Source of the DNA: M269 sp964625615
GTDB lineage: Bacteria; Pseudomonadota; Gammaproteobacteria; Enterobacterales; Alteromonadaceae
Reading direction: 5' to 3'
Assembly: GCA_964625615.1 (NCBI GenBank)
Contig: CAZVDU010000091.1
Location: 1-16,158 of the forward strand
DNA: 16,158 nt
Shown here: positions 6,955-14,408 of the stretch, in pieces
How positions within the stretch are numbered: the stretch's first letter is position 1
Layout: each line of letters opens with the position of its first letter
Position numbers and translations under genes: made by a program
The notes under the pieces: model-generated
Told to the model about the DNA's origin: nothing
Seen by the model: only the letters and a program-made list of their open reading frames with translations
Database searches by the model: none

Positions 6955-7399
6955 AGTTTTACCCCTTTCGGTTTTAGATTACTTCTCGAAAAAATTTTAA
7001 CATTATTTTTACGGTAAATAAAATACCCCTTGCATGATCGAGTGAAGACGATTATACAAGTACCTTTTACTAATCTTCCTCAAGCAGATAACAACAGTCT
7101 ATTTGAGCGATATGCGGCATAGGAGGTAAGAGTTACTAAGCGTGCCTCTTAATCTATAAATCTCTCAACAGCCTTAGTTAATGGGCTTCGTCGCCACACC
7201 GACGTCATATAAATCAGAATGAAGTCTGTAGGTATGAATGTTACTAAGAACTGTTTAGTCAACCCCCCTCGACCGTTGGCCTGTTTTATATCGTTTAGAA
7301 TGCGGCATTTTGTGCCAAGCACAATAGTCATAAGGGGACACATCAGCGATATTACAACTACGAACGGCTATTTGTCTGGCCGTTTGAACTTTGAATTTT
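6955..7399. other. Gene-poor stretch before the BNR-repeat gene
   Basis: This stretch holds the upstream region of the minus-strand 111-residue gene, including a minus-strand TATAAT at 7051-7056, and a possible decayed regulator tail at 7149-7343. Overlapping open frames on both strands at 7149-7428 lack ribosome sites. I see nothing else. Confidence 0.4.
7149..7343 (-). pseudogene. Possible decayed C-terminal tail of a LysR-type regulator
   Basis: The minus-strand frame ends ILIYMTSVWRRSPLTKAVERFID and then stops. LysR-family effector domains commonly end with a hydrophobic strand, an RR or HR pair, and a helix ending in FID. There is no ribosome site, and the frame upstream is hydrophobic and unlike LysR, so only a tail would remain. 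The match is by eye and weak; the frame may be chance. Confidence 0.2.
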
Positions 7400-7429
7400 T
7401 TGAGATAGTGTTCACTACTTCATTATAAG
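7400..7429 (+). promoter_or_regulatory. Sigma70-type promoter for BNR-repeat gene
   Basis: TTGAGA (7400-7405) and TATAAG (7424-7429) each match five of six consensus positions and are 18 bases apart. The expected start near 7436 would give a leader of about 65 bases before ATG 7502. Confidence 0.5.
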
Positions 7430-7501
7430 AGGTGGTATACGACCCTTCCTTAAAATTATGTTACTTTAGAATGAATTACATACATTTTTAGGGATGGAAT
7501 C

Positions 7502-10500
7502 ATGAGTCTTTCACGATTACTGGTAGCAGTAGCTTATTCACTAGTATTACCAATAGCCGATATTGACATTGCTGAGGCTGAAGAAGGTAAATCAAAAGGT
7601 ATTTATGATGCTTTCCTGTATCGTAACATTGGCCCAACGCGAGGTGGGCGTGTAACGACAGTTACAGGGACTATTGCGGCACCTTCTACATTTTACCTCG
7701 GTGCATCGGGTGGTGGTGTTTGGAAAACGGATGACTATGGCACTAGTTGGCGAAATGTATCGGATGGCTTCTTTGCTACGCCATCTATTGGCGATATTGC
7801 TGTTGCGCAAAATGATGCAAACATTGTTTATGTGGGTACTGGTACAGATGGCCTTCGGAGCAATATTATTGAAGGTAAGGGTATCTATAAGTCAATTGAT
7901 GGTGGCGAAAATTGGCAACATATCGGCCTCAAAAAAGTGGGGCAGATTGGTGCTGTGGAGCTGGACCCAACAAACCATAATATTGTTTATGTCGCTGCAA
8001 TCGGCCAACCGTTTAATTCAAATGAAGAACGTGGCTTGTTTAAAACCATAGATGGTGGAAGAAGCTGGGAAAAAGTCCTGTTTATTTCAGATACGGTGGG
8101 CATAACCGATGTAGAAATTCACCCATCAAACCCGAATATTCTTTATGCTAGTGCGTGGAAGGCTGAGCGCAAACCTTGGACTATTATCAGTGGTGGGGAA
8201 ATCGGCAAAGATGAAGCTGGTATATATAAGTCTATTGATGCAGGTGCGAGCTGGAATAAAATCAATAACGGATTACCTACCGATTTAGTAGGCAAAATAG
8301 ATTTGGCAACCACGCCAGCAGACTCACGAATTCTTGCTGCATTGGTCGAAGCGCCTGCACCAGAAGGGGGGCTTTACTGGTCTGTAGATGGTGGTGAGAG
8401 CTTTAAGCATATTTCTAACGACAAAGGCATTCAAAATCGTCCTTTCTACTATACAAACCTGGATATAGATCCAACTGATCCTAATATCGTCTATTCGAAT
8501 GCTAATCCGTTGAGAAAATCTGTTGATGGCGGTAAAACATGGACAACTGTCTCGGTGCCACACGGTGATAATCACGACATGTGGATTAATCCGAATAATC
8601 CAGACCTATTCATTCAAGCAAATGATGGCGGTGCAAACATAACTCACAATGGCGGTAAGACATGGTCGACCCAATTTAACCAACCGACGTCTGAACTTTA
8701 CACTGTTGATGTTGACGACCAGCACCCGTATTGGCTCTATTCAGGTATGCAAGACAATAGTACGACTATTGCAGTGCCTAGTATGGCGCCGTTCGGCTCA
8801 CAACACACAAACAGCTATATCGTGAACACAGGAGGATGTGAGACAGGCCCTGCTGTGCCTAAGCCCGGTAACCACAATATTGTTTATGCAAACTGTAAGG
8901 GCCGTTTCGGCGTTTATGACAAGCGCTTAGGCACCGAGCGTTCCTATTATGTTGGTGCAGCTAATATCTATGGTCATAACCCTGCTAATTTGAAACACCG
9001 TTTTCAGCGAGTGGCGCCCGTTCATGTATCACCTCACGATAGCAACACTGTATATCACGGATCACAATACCTGCACAGAACAAAGGACGATGGTGTAACG
9101 TGGGAAACGATATCACCAGATCTAACTGCTAACGAACCGGACAAGCAAGTTATATCAGGGGCGCCCATTACTCGCGATATTACCGGTGAAGAATATTATA
9201 GTACGATTTATTCGATCCAAGAGTCGCCTTCTAAGCAAGGTGTTATTTGGGTAGGCTCAAATGATGGTGTTGTTCACGTTACTGTTGATAATGGCGCAAA
9301 TTGGAAAAATGTGACACCACGTCGCTTGCCAAAAGGGGGACGTGTGGATAGTGTCGCTCCGTCAGTTCACAATCCTGCAAAAGCTTATATAACGGTATTA
9401 CGCAACCAACTTGGGGACGCAACACCTTATATCTACCGTACCACTAATTATGGCAAAAGCTGGGATTTACTGTCAGGCAAAAAAAGCGGTATTCCTGATG
9501 ACTATCCGGTAAGGGTAGTGAGGGAAAGCCCAGACACTGAAGGTTTGTTATTTGCAGGGACAGAGTATGGCATATTCTTATCACGGAACGACGGTAAAAG
9601 CTGGGTTGAATTCCAACAGAACTTGCCCATTACACCCGTAACAGATCTGAAGTTTATCCGTGGTGATATCGCGATCTCTACTATGGGACGCGGCTTCTGG
9701 GTGCTAGATAATGTGACCTCTCTAGGGCAAGCTGCCATGGATACACTCGATGAACAGTTAGTCGTTATGACGCCTAAAGACACCTATCGCTATCGTCAAC
9801 CACGTGTTGTCAATAGAGCTGCTGGATTTACAGCTGGTGTACCAGATTATCCCAAGCCTAGTGTAAATATTGATTATTACGTGCCTGCTGGTGAGCATAG
9901 CAGCATTCGCCTGGATGTTATGGACAACAAGGGACAGGTTATCACTAGTTACTACAATGATGGCAGGAATCTAAATGATAGAACCTCAGATACTCCTATC
10001 GATGAGAAATCCCTCGAAATGCTAGTTGCAGGTGGCACGAATCCTAGTGATTTAAGTTCATCAGCGGAGAGAAGTCAGGAAGTATCCGATACCATTCATC
10101 ATAAAAAGCTGGAAATGGATGAGGGATTGAATCGTTTTAACTGGGACATGACTTATTTAGGGCCGTGGGATAAGAACCAGTCAAGGCGTTTTGGCCGTGG
10201 TTTTATGGCGGCACCGGGTGAATATAAGGTTCGGGTATCACTAGATGGTGGCAGGCCTGTAGAGAGCGAACTATTCAACTTGATGATAGACCCAAGGTTG
10301 GCAGAACAGGGGATCACTCCAGCTGTAATAGCTGAACAAATGGCATTAGTGCGGCAGGTCTCTGACTTATTAAGTAACGCCCGAATGTTGGAAACAAGGG
10401 TGATTAAGGATTATAAATCCCTCAAAAAGCAAGTTGGAAATACACCGAAAGAAGAACGTAGTGCTGAAATCAAAGTCGAATTTGAAAGGGTAGAATCAGC

Positions 10501-10681
10501 ACTGACTGTTTTGCAGACCGAACCTAAAGTTATCTATCCTAGACCCAGATTAGTGAACCAGATTAACTTTCTCTACAATATGCTTAACACCGCCGACCAA
10601 AAGCCGGGCAAAGAGTTTTATGAAAGGTTTGATGAACTCAAAAACCAATATGAAATGATTAGCGAACAATACGGAAACTAA
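7502..10681 (+). CDS. Secreted BNR/VPS10-like beta-propeller repeat protein
   Basis: The 1059-residue product begins with a signal-peptide-like segment (LLVAVAYSLVLPIADIDIAEA). About eleven BNR/Asp-box motifs (S-x-D-x-G-x-x-W) follow, at about residues 75, 130, 181, 243, 293, 338, 380, 527, 593, 646 and 692; examples are KSIDGGENW and KSVDGGKTW. Such repeats build sortilin/VPS10-like or sialidase-like propellers. The C-terminal third has a FlgD/Ig-like beta domain (about 860-920, APGEYKVRV) and a helical end. This layout is typical of the WD40/YVTN/BNR-like family of about 1000-1100 residues, often annotated loosely as glycosyl hydrolase. The set of sialidase catalytic residues is not evident. 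It is exported, probably for binding polymers or proteins; substrate unknown. AGGGA at 7490-7494 precedes ATG 7502 by seven bases. Confidence 0.9.
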   Translation: MSLSRLLVAVAYSLVLPIADIDIAEAEEGKSKGIYDAFLYRNIGPTRGGRVTTVTGTIAAPSTFYLGASGGGVWKTDDYGTSWRNVSDGFFATPSIGDIAVAQNDANIVYVGTGTDGLRSNIIEGKGIYKSIDGGENWQHIGLKKVGQIGAVELDPTNHNIVYVAAIGQPFNSNEERGLFKTIDGGRSWEKVLFISDTVGITDVEIHPSNPNILYASAWKAERKPWTIISGGEIGKDEAGIYKSIDAGASWNKINNGLPTDLVGKIDLATTPADSRILAALVEAPAPEGGLYWSVDGGESFKHISNDKGIQNRPFYYTNLDIDPTDPNIVYSNANPLRKSVDGGKTWTTVSVPHGDNHDMWINPNNPDLFIQANDGGANITHNGGKTWSTQFNQPTSELYTVDVDDQHPYWLYSGMQDNSTTIAVPSMAPFGSQHTNSYIVNTGGCETGPAVPKPGNHNIVYANCKGRFGVYDKRLGTERSYYVGAANIYGHNPANLKHRFQRVAPVHVSPHDSNTVYHGSQYLHRTKDDGVTWETISPDLTANEPDKQVISGAPITRDITGEEYYSTIYSIQESPSKQGVIWVGSNDGVVHVTVDNGANWKNVTPRRLPKGGRVDSVAPSVHNPAKAYITVLRNQLGDATPYIYRTTNYGKSWDLLSGKKSGIPDDYPVRVVRESPDTEGLLFAGTEYGIFLSRNDGKSWVEFQQNLPITPVTDLKFIRGDIAISTMGRGFWVLDNVTSLGQAAMDTLDEQLVVMTPKDTYRYRQPRVVNRAAGFTAGVPDYPKPSVNIDYYVPAGEHSSIRLDVMDNKGQVITSYYNDGRNLNDRTSDTPIDEKSLEMLVAGGTNPSDLSSSAERSQEVSDTIHHKKLEMDEGLNRFNWDMTYLGPWDKNQSRRFGRGFMAAPGEYKVRVSLDGGRPVESELFNLMIDPRLAEQGITPAVIAEQMALVRQVSDLLSNARMLETRVIKDYKSLKKQVGNTPKEERSAEIKVEFERVESALTVLQTEPKVIYPRPRLVNQINFLYNMLNTADQKPGKEFYERFDELKNQYEMISEQYGN

Positions 10682-10733
10682 TATACCGTGCTTATTCTAG
10701 TTGTTTCCTAAGAAGTTTGGACTGCTTGGAAGT

Positions 10734-10747
10734 GCTTGTTAACAAGC
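10734..10747. repeat. 14-bp perfect palindrome between convergent genes
   Basis: GCTTGTTAACAAGC is its own reverse complement. It lies 53 bases past the BNR gene stop. As RNA it can fold as a five-pair stem with a TTAA loop on either strand. No strong U-run flanks it, so it could be a weak bidirectional terminator or a protein-binding dyad. Confidence 0.5.
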
Positions 10748-10754
10748 TGTTTAT

Positions 10755-10791
10755 GGTGCCATCGACATGATGAAGGAATGTAGATGGCATC
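10755..10791. terminator. Possible hairpin between convergent genes
   Basis: GGTGCCATC (10755-10763) pairs with GATGGCATC (10783-10791), with one G-U pair and a 19-base loop. It follows the 14-bp palindrome. The position between two converging genes suits a terminator, but no U-tract follows and the loop is long, so this is tentative. Confidence 0.25.
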
Positions 10792-10877
10792 TAAACACAA
10801 GAGTAGCCTTGGTATTGTTCTATATTAGAAAAACATAAAATGCCGTTAGGCTAAATTCTATTTTCTACCCTTCAGTG

Positions 10878-12722
10878 TTAACTAAATCTAACATCATCAA
10901 TTTGTATAGTTTTATAGTGAGCATAAGCTAGTTTTAGTTCATGCCAAAAATCATCGGACAGAATGGAGAATAACTTCCAGGCTAGTCGCAACCAGTTTAA
11001 CGATGAAAAGTTTTTAATGATGCCGAGTGCTTTAAATCCGAGTGATGCCATGATTGAGAATGCTAGGTTCATTCTTCTGATAGCGAGATGATGGCGTTTA
11101 ATAAGATCCTTATTAGGGTTTGAGATAAAATGAAAAGCGTCACCGTCGTGTGAAAAACGGGTGACGACGAGGGAATTAGCTTTTGTAGAAAAAATAGGCT
11201 TTTCTAACAACCAATAATAAGCACGTTTTACAGCAAGACTGACGATTTGAACGCCTTGCTTAATAGTTTCTATACCTCGTTTGAAGAGCTTCACAGCATA
11301 AGCTGACATCTTTTTGAGTGCTTTCCAAACTTTTTTAACAACATTTATAACCCCACCAACGACATTTCGGAAAAACCTACCTGCGGCTGACAATATTCCC
11401 TTAAAGCTGAACGCACGCCTTCGTTTCTTTTGTGCTGATTGGTTTCCTGACTCTTGCTTTTCTATTTTGACATGAGCTTGTTCCAGTTGTACCCATTGTT
11501 TATCTTGCTTGGCTTCTGAGAATATCTGCAAAGATAAGGCCTGTGCGTCATCTTCATTAATGCTGTCTGCATGAATGTCTACTTCAGTAAAGAGTCTGTT
11601 AAACAAGTAACGCATGTTAATAACTGCGTAATCTCCTTCAACAGGCTTAATCAATTGATTGATATTCTTGATCTCACTGTCGAGAAGAAACTCCTTTACC
11701 GCTAACATCGTTAGTGGACCAAAGTCACCATCAAGTTCGCCGTTGTAAAAACCAAGTAACCACAGTCTTAGTTGTAATAGCTCAAAGCCAAATTTATTTA
11801 CTAAGGTTGTCTCCGCTTCAGAAGGGGATAGCCTCTTATTAACTAATTGCTTAACCCTTCCCCAAACTTGTGCTTTTCGATAATAGCGTAACCCGTTTCT
11901 GCCAGCCCAAACTCTACTTCCGTTTCTGTCCTTGTAATGCTCGCCGGTTGATACAAAGATTTGCTCATATGTCCACTTACGCTTTTTATTTTTTAAGTTA
12001 AGAATATCTTTGTTGATGGTGTCTATATTATGAATATGGGTCTCTTTTAGAAGTTCCGTACTGGCAGGACGTTGATTAAAAACGAAAACCCAAGTGCCTT
12101 GATGTTTAATGAATATTTGCGATAACGTTTTGACGTCGCCAAGTATGTTGATGACTTGTATATCTGGGTTTTGGCTGAGTTTGAGTATTGTTGCTAAGGC
12201 TTTAATTGCATCTAATGACACTTCGCTAAATGGTGTATCAACAGCTTGTGTGTAAACACCGAAAACCCGCAACCTAAAATGAATAATGCGAGATAGGAGC
12301 GATACTTCACCAAGGGCAGGGATCCTGCCTATCTTGACTTCCGCTTCAAAGCCCATTTGTGCTACCAAATATAAAAAGTCTGCATTGTTGGAGCTTAGTT
12401 GGTGAAATTTAAAGAGGCTATGTTGTTGATCGTATTTAAATACACCAGCAGGCGTTGAATCATTGTCTCTTTTCCATTGCTTAATACCGTTAGCTTGCGC
12501 AATGTCTGATATGCTTAAAGTGCCTCCTTCTTCAATATAACCGAGGTCTTGAAGATATTGCGTAATAAGTTGCCTGCTATCGAAATCTTTAGGAACCTTT
12601 AAAGACATCGGATCCGTGGTAGTTTCCATGTCAGGCAATTTCAGTTTAATTGCGATCTCTTCTTGAGATTTTTTGAAGGCTTCTTCTACATCCTTTGTAG
12701 AGAGGTTTTCTAATAAACCCAC
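10878..12722 (-). CDS. Peptidoglycan-binding-repeat protein with cationic C-terminus
   Basis: The third gene of a minus-strand operon encodes 614 residues from a GTG at 12722. An AGGT that overlaps the previous gene's stop serves it, so translation is probably coupled. The clearest domain is PGB_1-like at about 312-346 (LRLWLLGFYNGELDGDFGP). Two weaker copies of the same layout lie at about 50-97 (LITQYLQDLGYIEEG) and 142-185 (LRVFGVYTQAVDTPFSEVS). After a KKRRR cluster at 432-436, the region from about 437 to 515 is a run of cationic amphipathic helices (GGVINVVKKVWKALKK), and more hydrophobic helices follow at about 553-590. PGB_1 domains bind cell-wall peptidoglycan. No signal peptide is visible. 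It may be a cell-wall-targeted effector or a lysis protein exported by another route; that is inference. No enzymatic domain is recognised. Confidence 0.85.
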   Translation of the reverse strand: MGLLENLSTKDVEEAFKKSQEEIAIKLKLPDMETTTDPMSLKVPKDFDSRQLITQYLQDLGYIEEGGTLSISDIAQANGIKQWKRDNDSTPAGVFKYDQQHSLFKFHQLSSNNADFLYLVAQMGFEAEVKIGRIPALGEVSLLSRIIHFRLRVFGVYTQAVDTPFSEVSLDAIKALATILKLSQNPDIQVINILGDVKTLSQIFIKHQGTWVFVFNQRPASTELLKETHIHNIDTINKDILNLKNKKRKWTYEQIFVSTGEHYKDRNGSRVWAGRNGLRYYRKAQVWGRVKQLVNKRLSPSEAETTLVNKFGFELLQLRLWLLGFYNGELDGDFGPLTMLAVKEFLLDSEIKNINQLIKPVEGDYAVINMRYLFNRLFTEVDIHADSINEDDAQALSLQIFSEAKQDKQWVQLEQAHVKIEKQESGNQSAQKKRRRAFSFKGILSAAGRFFRNVVGGVINVVKKVWKALKKMSAYAVKLFKRGIETIKQGVQIVSLAVKRAYYWLLEKPIFSTKANSLVVTRFSHDGDAFHFISNPNKDLIKRHHLAIRRMNLAFSIMASLGFKALGIIKNFSSLNWLRLAWKLFSILSDDFWHELKLAYAHYKTIQIDDVRFS

Positions 12723-12727
12723 CGTAC

Positions 12728-13063
12728 CTATAACATGTCTTTCAATACTTTAACCGCTTCCCGCCTTAACTCATGTGCTGAGTCCACGGTGGCATTATGA
12801 GTTTCAACTAAGAGCTTTTCTGCGTCTGACAAGTCTTTTTTTACATGAGTAAAATTATCGCAGTCCCACTGACTATGCGTGTATGCCACGACTTCTATAT
12901 CAGCTTCTTTTATCTTTTCGGATACCTTATCTGCCAACTCTTCCCAATTGGTCATACCGTTAGTATCGGCTGTTGTTAGTTTGATATTGCCGGTTGTTGT
13001 TACGACATCTAATGTTGCAATATCCTTTAAAGAGTCTCTAATACTGTCAAGCCATTCGGCCAT
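12728..13063 (-). CDS. Hypothetical protein (111 aa), middle gene of operon
   Basis: The ATG at 13063 has GGAG seven bases upstream (plus 13071-13074), a strong site. The product begins MAEWLDSIRDSLKDIATLDV, then has a beta-like stretch (TTTGNIKLTTADTNG) and an acidic helix. A short strand follows (IEVVAYTHSQWDCD), and a long helical C-terminus rich in Glu, Lys and Ala. It has one cysteine, no signal peptide and no membrane segment. I do not recognise the family. Only five bases separate its stop from the GTG of the 614-residue gene, so the two proteins are likely made together. A chaperone, adaptor or immunity role is possible but nothing in the sequence proves it. Confidence 0.8.
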   Translation of the reverse strand: MAEWLDSIRDSLKDIATLDVVTTTGNIKLTTADTNGMTNWEELADKVSEKIKEADIEVVAYTHSQWDCDNFTHVKKDLSDAEKLLVETHNATVDSAHELRREAVKVLKDML

Positions 13064-13081
13064 AATTATTCTCCAAATATT

Positions 13082-13225
13082 TTAGTCTGTTAAAGATTGT
13101 TGTACGAAACCTATAGCTTGGCTCTTTGTTTCAGCGGTGAGAGGTCGAAATTTAACAGGGTATTTGCCGTAAAGAGATTTTACTTTTTTCTTCCAATACG
13201 CCAAAAAGGGGTGTTTTCTTTTCAT
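13082..13225 (-). CDS. Very basic 47-aa ORF, first gene of operon
   Basis: The ATG at 13225 has AAAGG (plus 13233-13237) seven bases upstream, and the stop lies 18 bases before the next gene's ATG. The product starts MKRKHPFLAYWKKKVKSLYG and is strongly cationic, ending in a short polar helix (AIGFVQQSLTD). The good ribosome site and tight packing argue that it is real and co-transcribed with the two genes after it. The family is unknown. Its Lys-rich character echoes the cationic segment of the 614-residue protein, though no direct similarity is evident. Confidence 0.5.
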   Translation of the reverse strand: MKRKHPFLAYWKKKVKSLYGKYPVKFRPLTAETKSQAIGFVQQSLTD

Positions 13226-13359
13226 CCGCTGGCCTTTGCATTTGTTAACCCTTACAAAGAGTAGTCAGCTTACATTTATAGAACAAGCCATTCGTTAAAA
13301 TATTTTGCCAGACTTCTCATCACTATTTTAATACCTTACAAATAAAGTGACCTCTAAGC

Positions 13360-13385
13360 GAACCTACCTATACCGCTATACGTCT
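13360..13385 (+). promoter_or_regulatory. ECF-sigma-type promoter upstream of the sigma gene
   Basis: GAACC (13360-13364) and CGTCT (13381-13385) are separated by exactly 16 bases. ECF factors commonly recognise a GAAC-type -35 and a CGTC-type -10 at this spacing. The expected start is about 45 bases before ATG 13437, so the sigma factor encoded here probably activates its own gene. I see no matching pair facing the divergent operon. Confidence 0.6.
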
Positions 13386-13436
13386 TTACGAGTAAGATTT
13401 AAACAAGAACATTATTAAAAGGCTGTATTTAGGTAT

Positions 13437-13976
13437 ATGACTAAATTAAAAGCGTCTGAAAGTTTACTCGTATTGTCTGCGCAAAAAGGCAATCGAGCGG
13501 CTTTTGAACATCTATTTAGCCTTTACCAAAAGCCATTAATTGGGTTTGCTATGAAGTTGTCGAACGATCTTGAGCTTGCGCAAGATGCTACTCAGGAAAC
13601 CTGGCTACATATTGCTAAGAGCTTACCTAAATTGAAGGAGCCTAAAGCTTTTAAAACTTGGCTGTTTAAATCGTTGCGGTGGCGATTAGTGGATATACAA
13701 CGCAAGCAAAAAAATACCGAAGAATTAAATGAAGAACTTATCGTTGATGAGTCAACAGGGCAGTTAGATAGTGATGTTGATGCTAATAGATTGCTTTACC
13801 GAGGGTTGACTGAGCTCGACAGACAGTGCTTGCATTTATTTTATCTGGAACAAATGACGGTGGTAGAGGTTGCGACTGTGTTAGACGTGCCAGCGGGTAC
13901 CATAAAGTCCCGCCTTTATAGAGTGAGAAATAAGATTAAGCAGAATTTATCTGAGGAGAATGATGATGAATATTGA
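13437..13976 (+). CDS. ECF-family RNA polymerase sigma factor
   Basis: The 179-residue protein has the two-domain ECF layout. Region 2 is at about residues 22-90, with DLELAQDATQETWLHIAK (2.2 core-binding) and FKTWLFKSLRWRLVDIQRK (2.3-2.4, -10 recognition). Region 4 is at about 121-170, with the helix-turn-helix VVEVATVLDVPAGTIKSRLY for the -35 element. No region 1 or 3 is present, and the length is normal. The ATG at 13437 has only a close AGGT (13431-13434), with AAAGG further out, so translation may be weak. The 3' end overlaps the next gene, a two-TM protein, as in sigma/anti-sigma pairs. The GAACC-N16-CGTCT motif upstream suggests autoregulation. The target genes are not certain; the divergent operon is the obvious neighbour. 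Confidence 0.95.
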   Translation: MTKLKASESLLVLSAQKGNRAAFEHLFSLYQKPLIGFAMKLSNDLELAQDATQETWLHIAKSLPKLKEPKAFKTWLFKSLRWRLVDIQRKQKNTEELNEELIVDESTGQLDSDVDANRLLYRGLTELDRQCLHLFYLEQMTVVEVATVLDVPAGTIKSRLYRVRNKIKQNLSEENDDEY

Positions 13977-14346
13977 TCAGCATATTAAAAATGAACTTGA
14001 ACAAGAACAAGCGCAATTAAATCGGTTGATAAAAGATGACCAAGGGTTGTTCTCGATGGTTATAAATGCCTACCAAGGAAGCATGAAGTGGTGGATGGTG
14101 TTGGTGAGTGTATTTGCCTTTTTATTAACTATTTTATTATTGTGGACAGGGTACGAATTTTTTAACGCTGAAACTCTGGATGATCGAGTTTTCTGGGGAT
14201 TTGTATGCTTTGCTAGTATTTTAGGGCAAGCTATGCTTAAGCAATGGACATTTATGGAGATGAATCGCGTCTCTGTTATTCGTTCCGTAAAGCATTTAGA
14301 GATGGAAGTTGAAAAGCTATCGCACTTGGTTAGTCAGAGTAAATAA
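13966..14346 (+). CDS. Two-TM sigma-associated protein, DUF6768-like
   Basis: The product has a short acidic cytosolic-type N-terminus (NIDQHIKNELEQEQAQLNRL). Two membrane segments follow at about residues 42-64 (WWMVLVSVFAFLLTILLLW) and 77-97 (VFWGFVCFASILGQAM), and then a helical tail (SVIRSVKHLEMEVEKLSHL). Its size and layout resemble the DUF6768 family, which I recall being encoded beside ECF sigma genes. Three ATGs stand in tandem (13960, 13963, 13966). The third is chosen because it lies seven bases from GAGGAG (13953-13958). The gene overlaps the sigma gene's end by 11 bases, so translation is coupled. It probably acts as a membrane-bound regulator of the sigma factor, that is, an anti-sigma-like role. 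No zinc-binding anti-sigma motif is seen. Confidence 0.85.
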   Translation: MNIDQHIKNELEQEQAQLNRLIKDDQGLFSMVINAYQGSMKWWMVLVSVFAFLLTILLLWTGYEFFNAETLDDRVFWGFVCFASILGQAMLKQWTFMEMNRVSVIRSVKHLEMEVEKLSHLVSQSK

Positions 14347-14358
14347 AAAGCTACTGTA

Positions 14359-14408
14359 CCGACATTTATCAATTATTGTCGGGCTCATCAGCCTCTTGTA
14401 GGCTGATG
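14359..14408. terminator. Tandem hairpins after sigma operon
   Basis: CCGACA/TGTCGG (14359-14364, 14377-14382) is followed by a perfect 9-bp stem, CATCAGCCT/AGGCTGATG (14386-14394, 14400-14408), with a CTTGT loop. They begin 12 bases past the stop of the two-TM gene. No strong U-run follows, so the termination role is plausible but unproven. The second stem lies within the WYL pseudogene's last codons. Confidence 0.35.

Noticed and set aside
7219..7428. 69-codon open frame on the plus strand
   Set aside because: It has no ribosome site, matches no family and overlaps the promoter of the BNR gene.
7674..8051. 125-codon open frame inside the BNR gene
   Set aside because: It is an out-of-frame shadow; the BNR repeats in the main frame are continuous across it.
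13140..13246. Second small minus-strand frame (29 codons) overlapping the 47-residue ORF
   Set aside because: It lacks a spaced ribosome site and ends well before the next gene, whereas the 47-residue frame has both a good ribosome site and tight packing.
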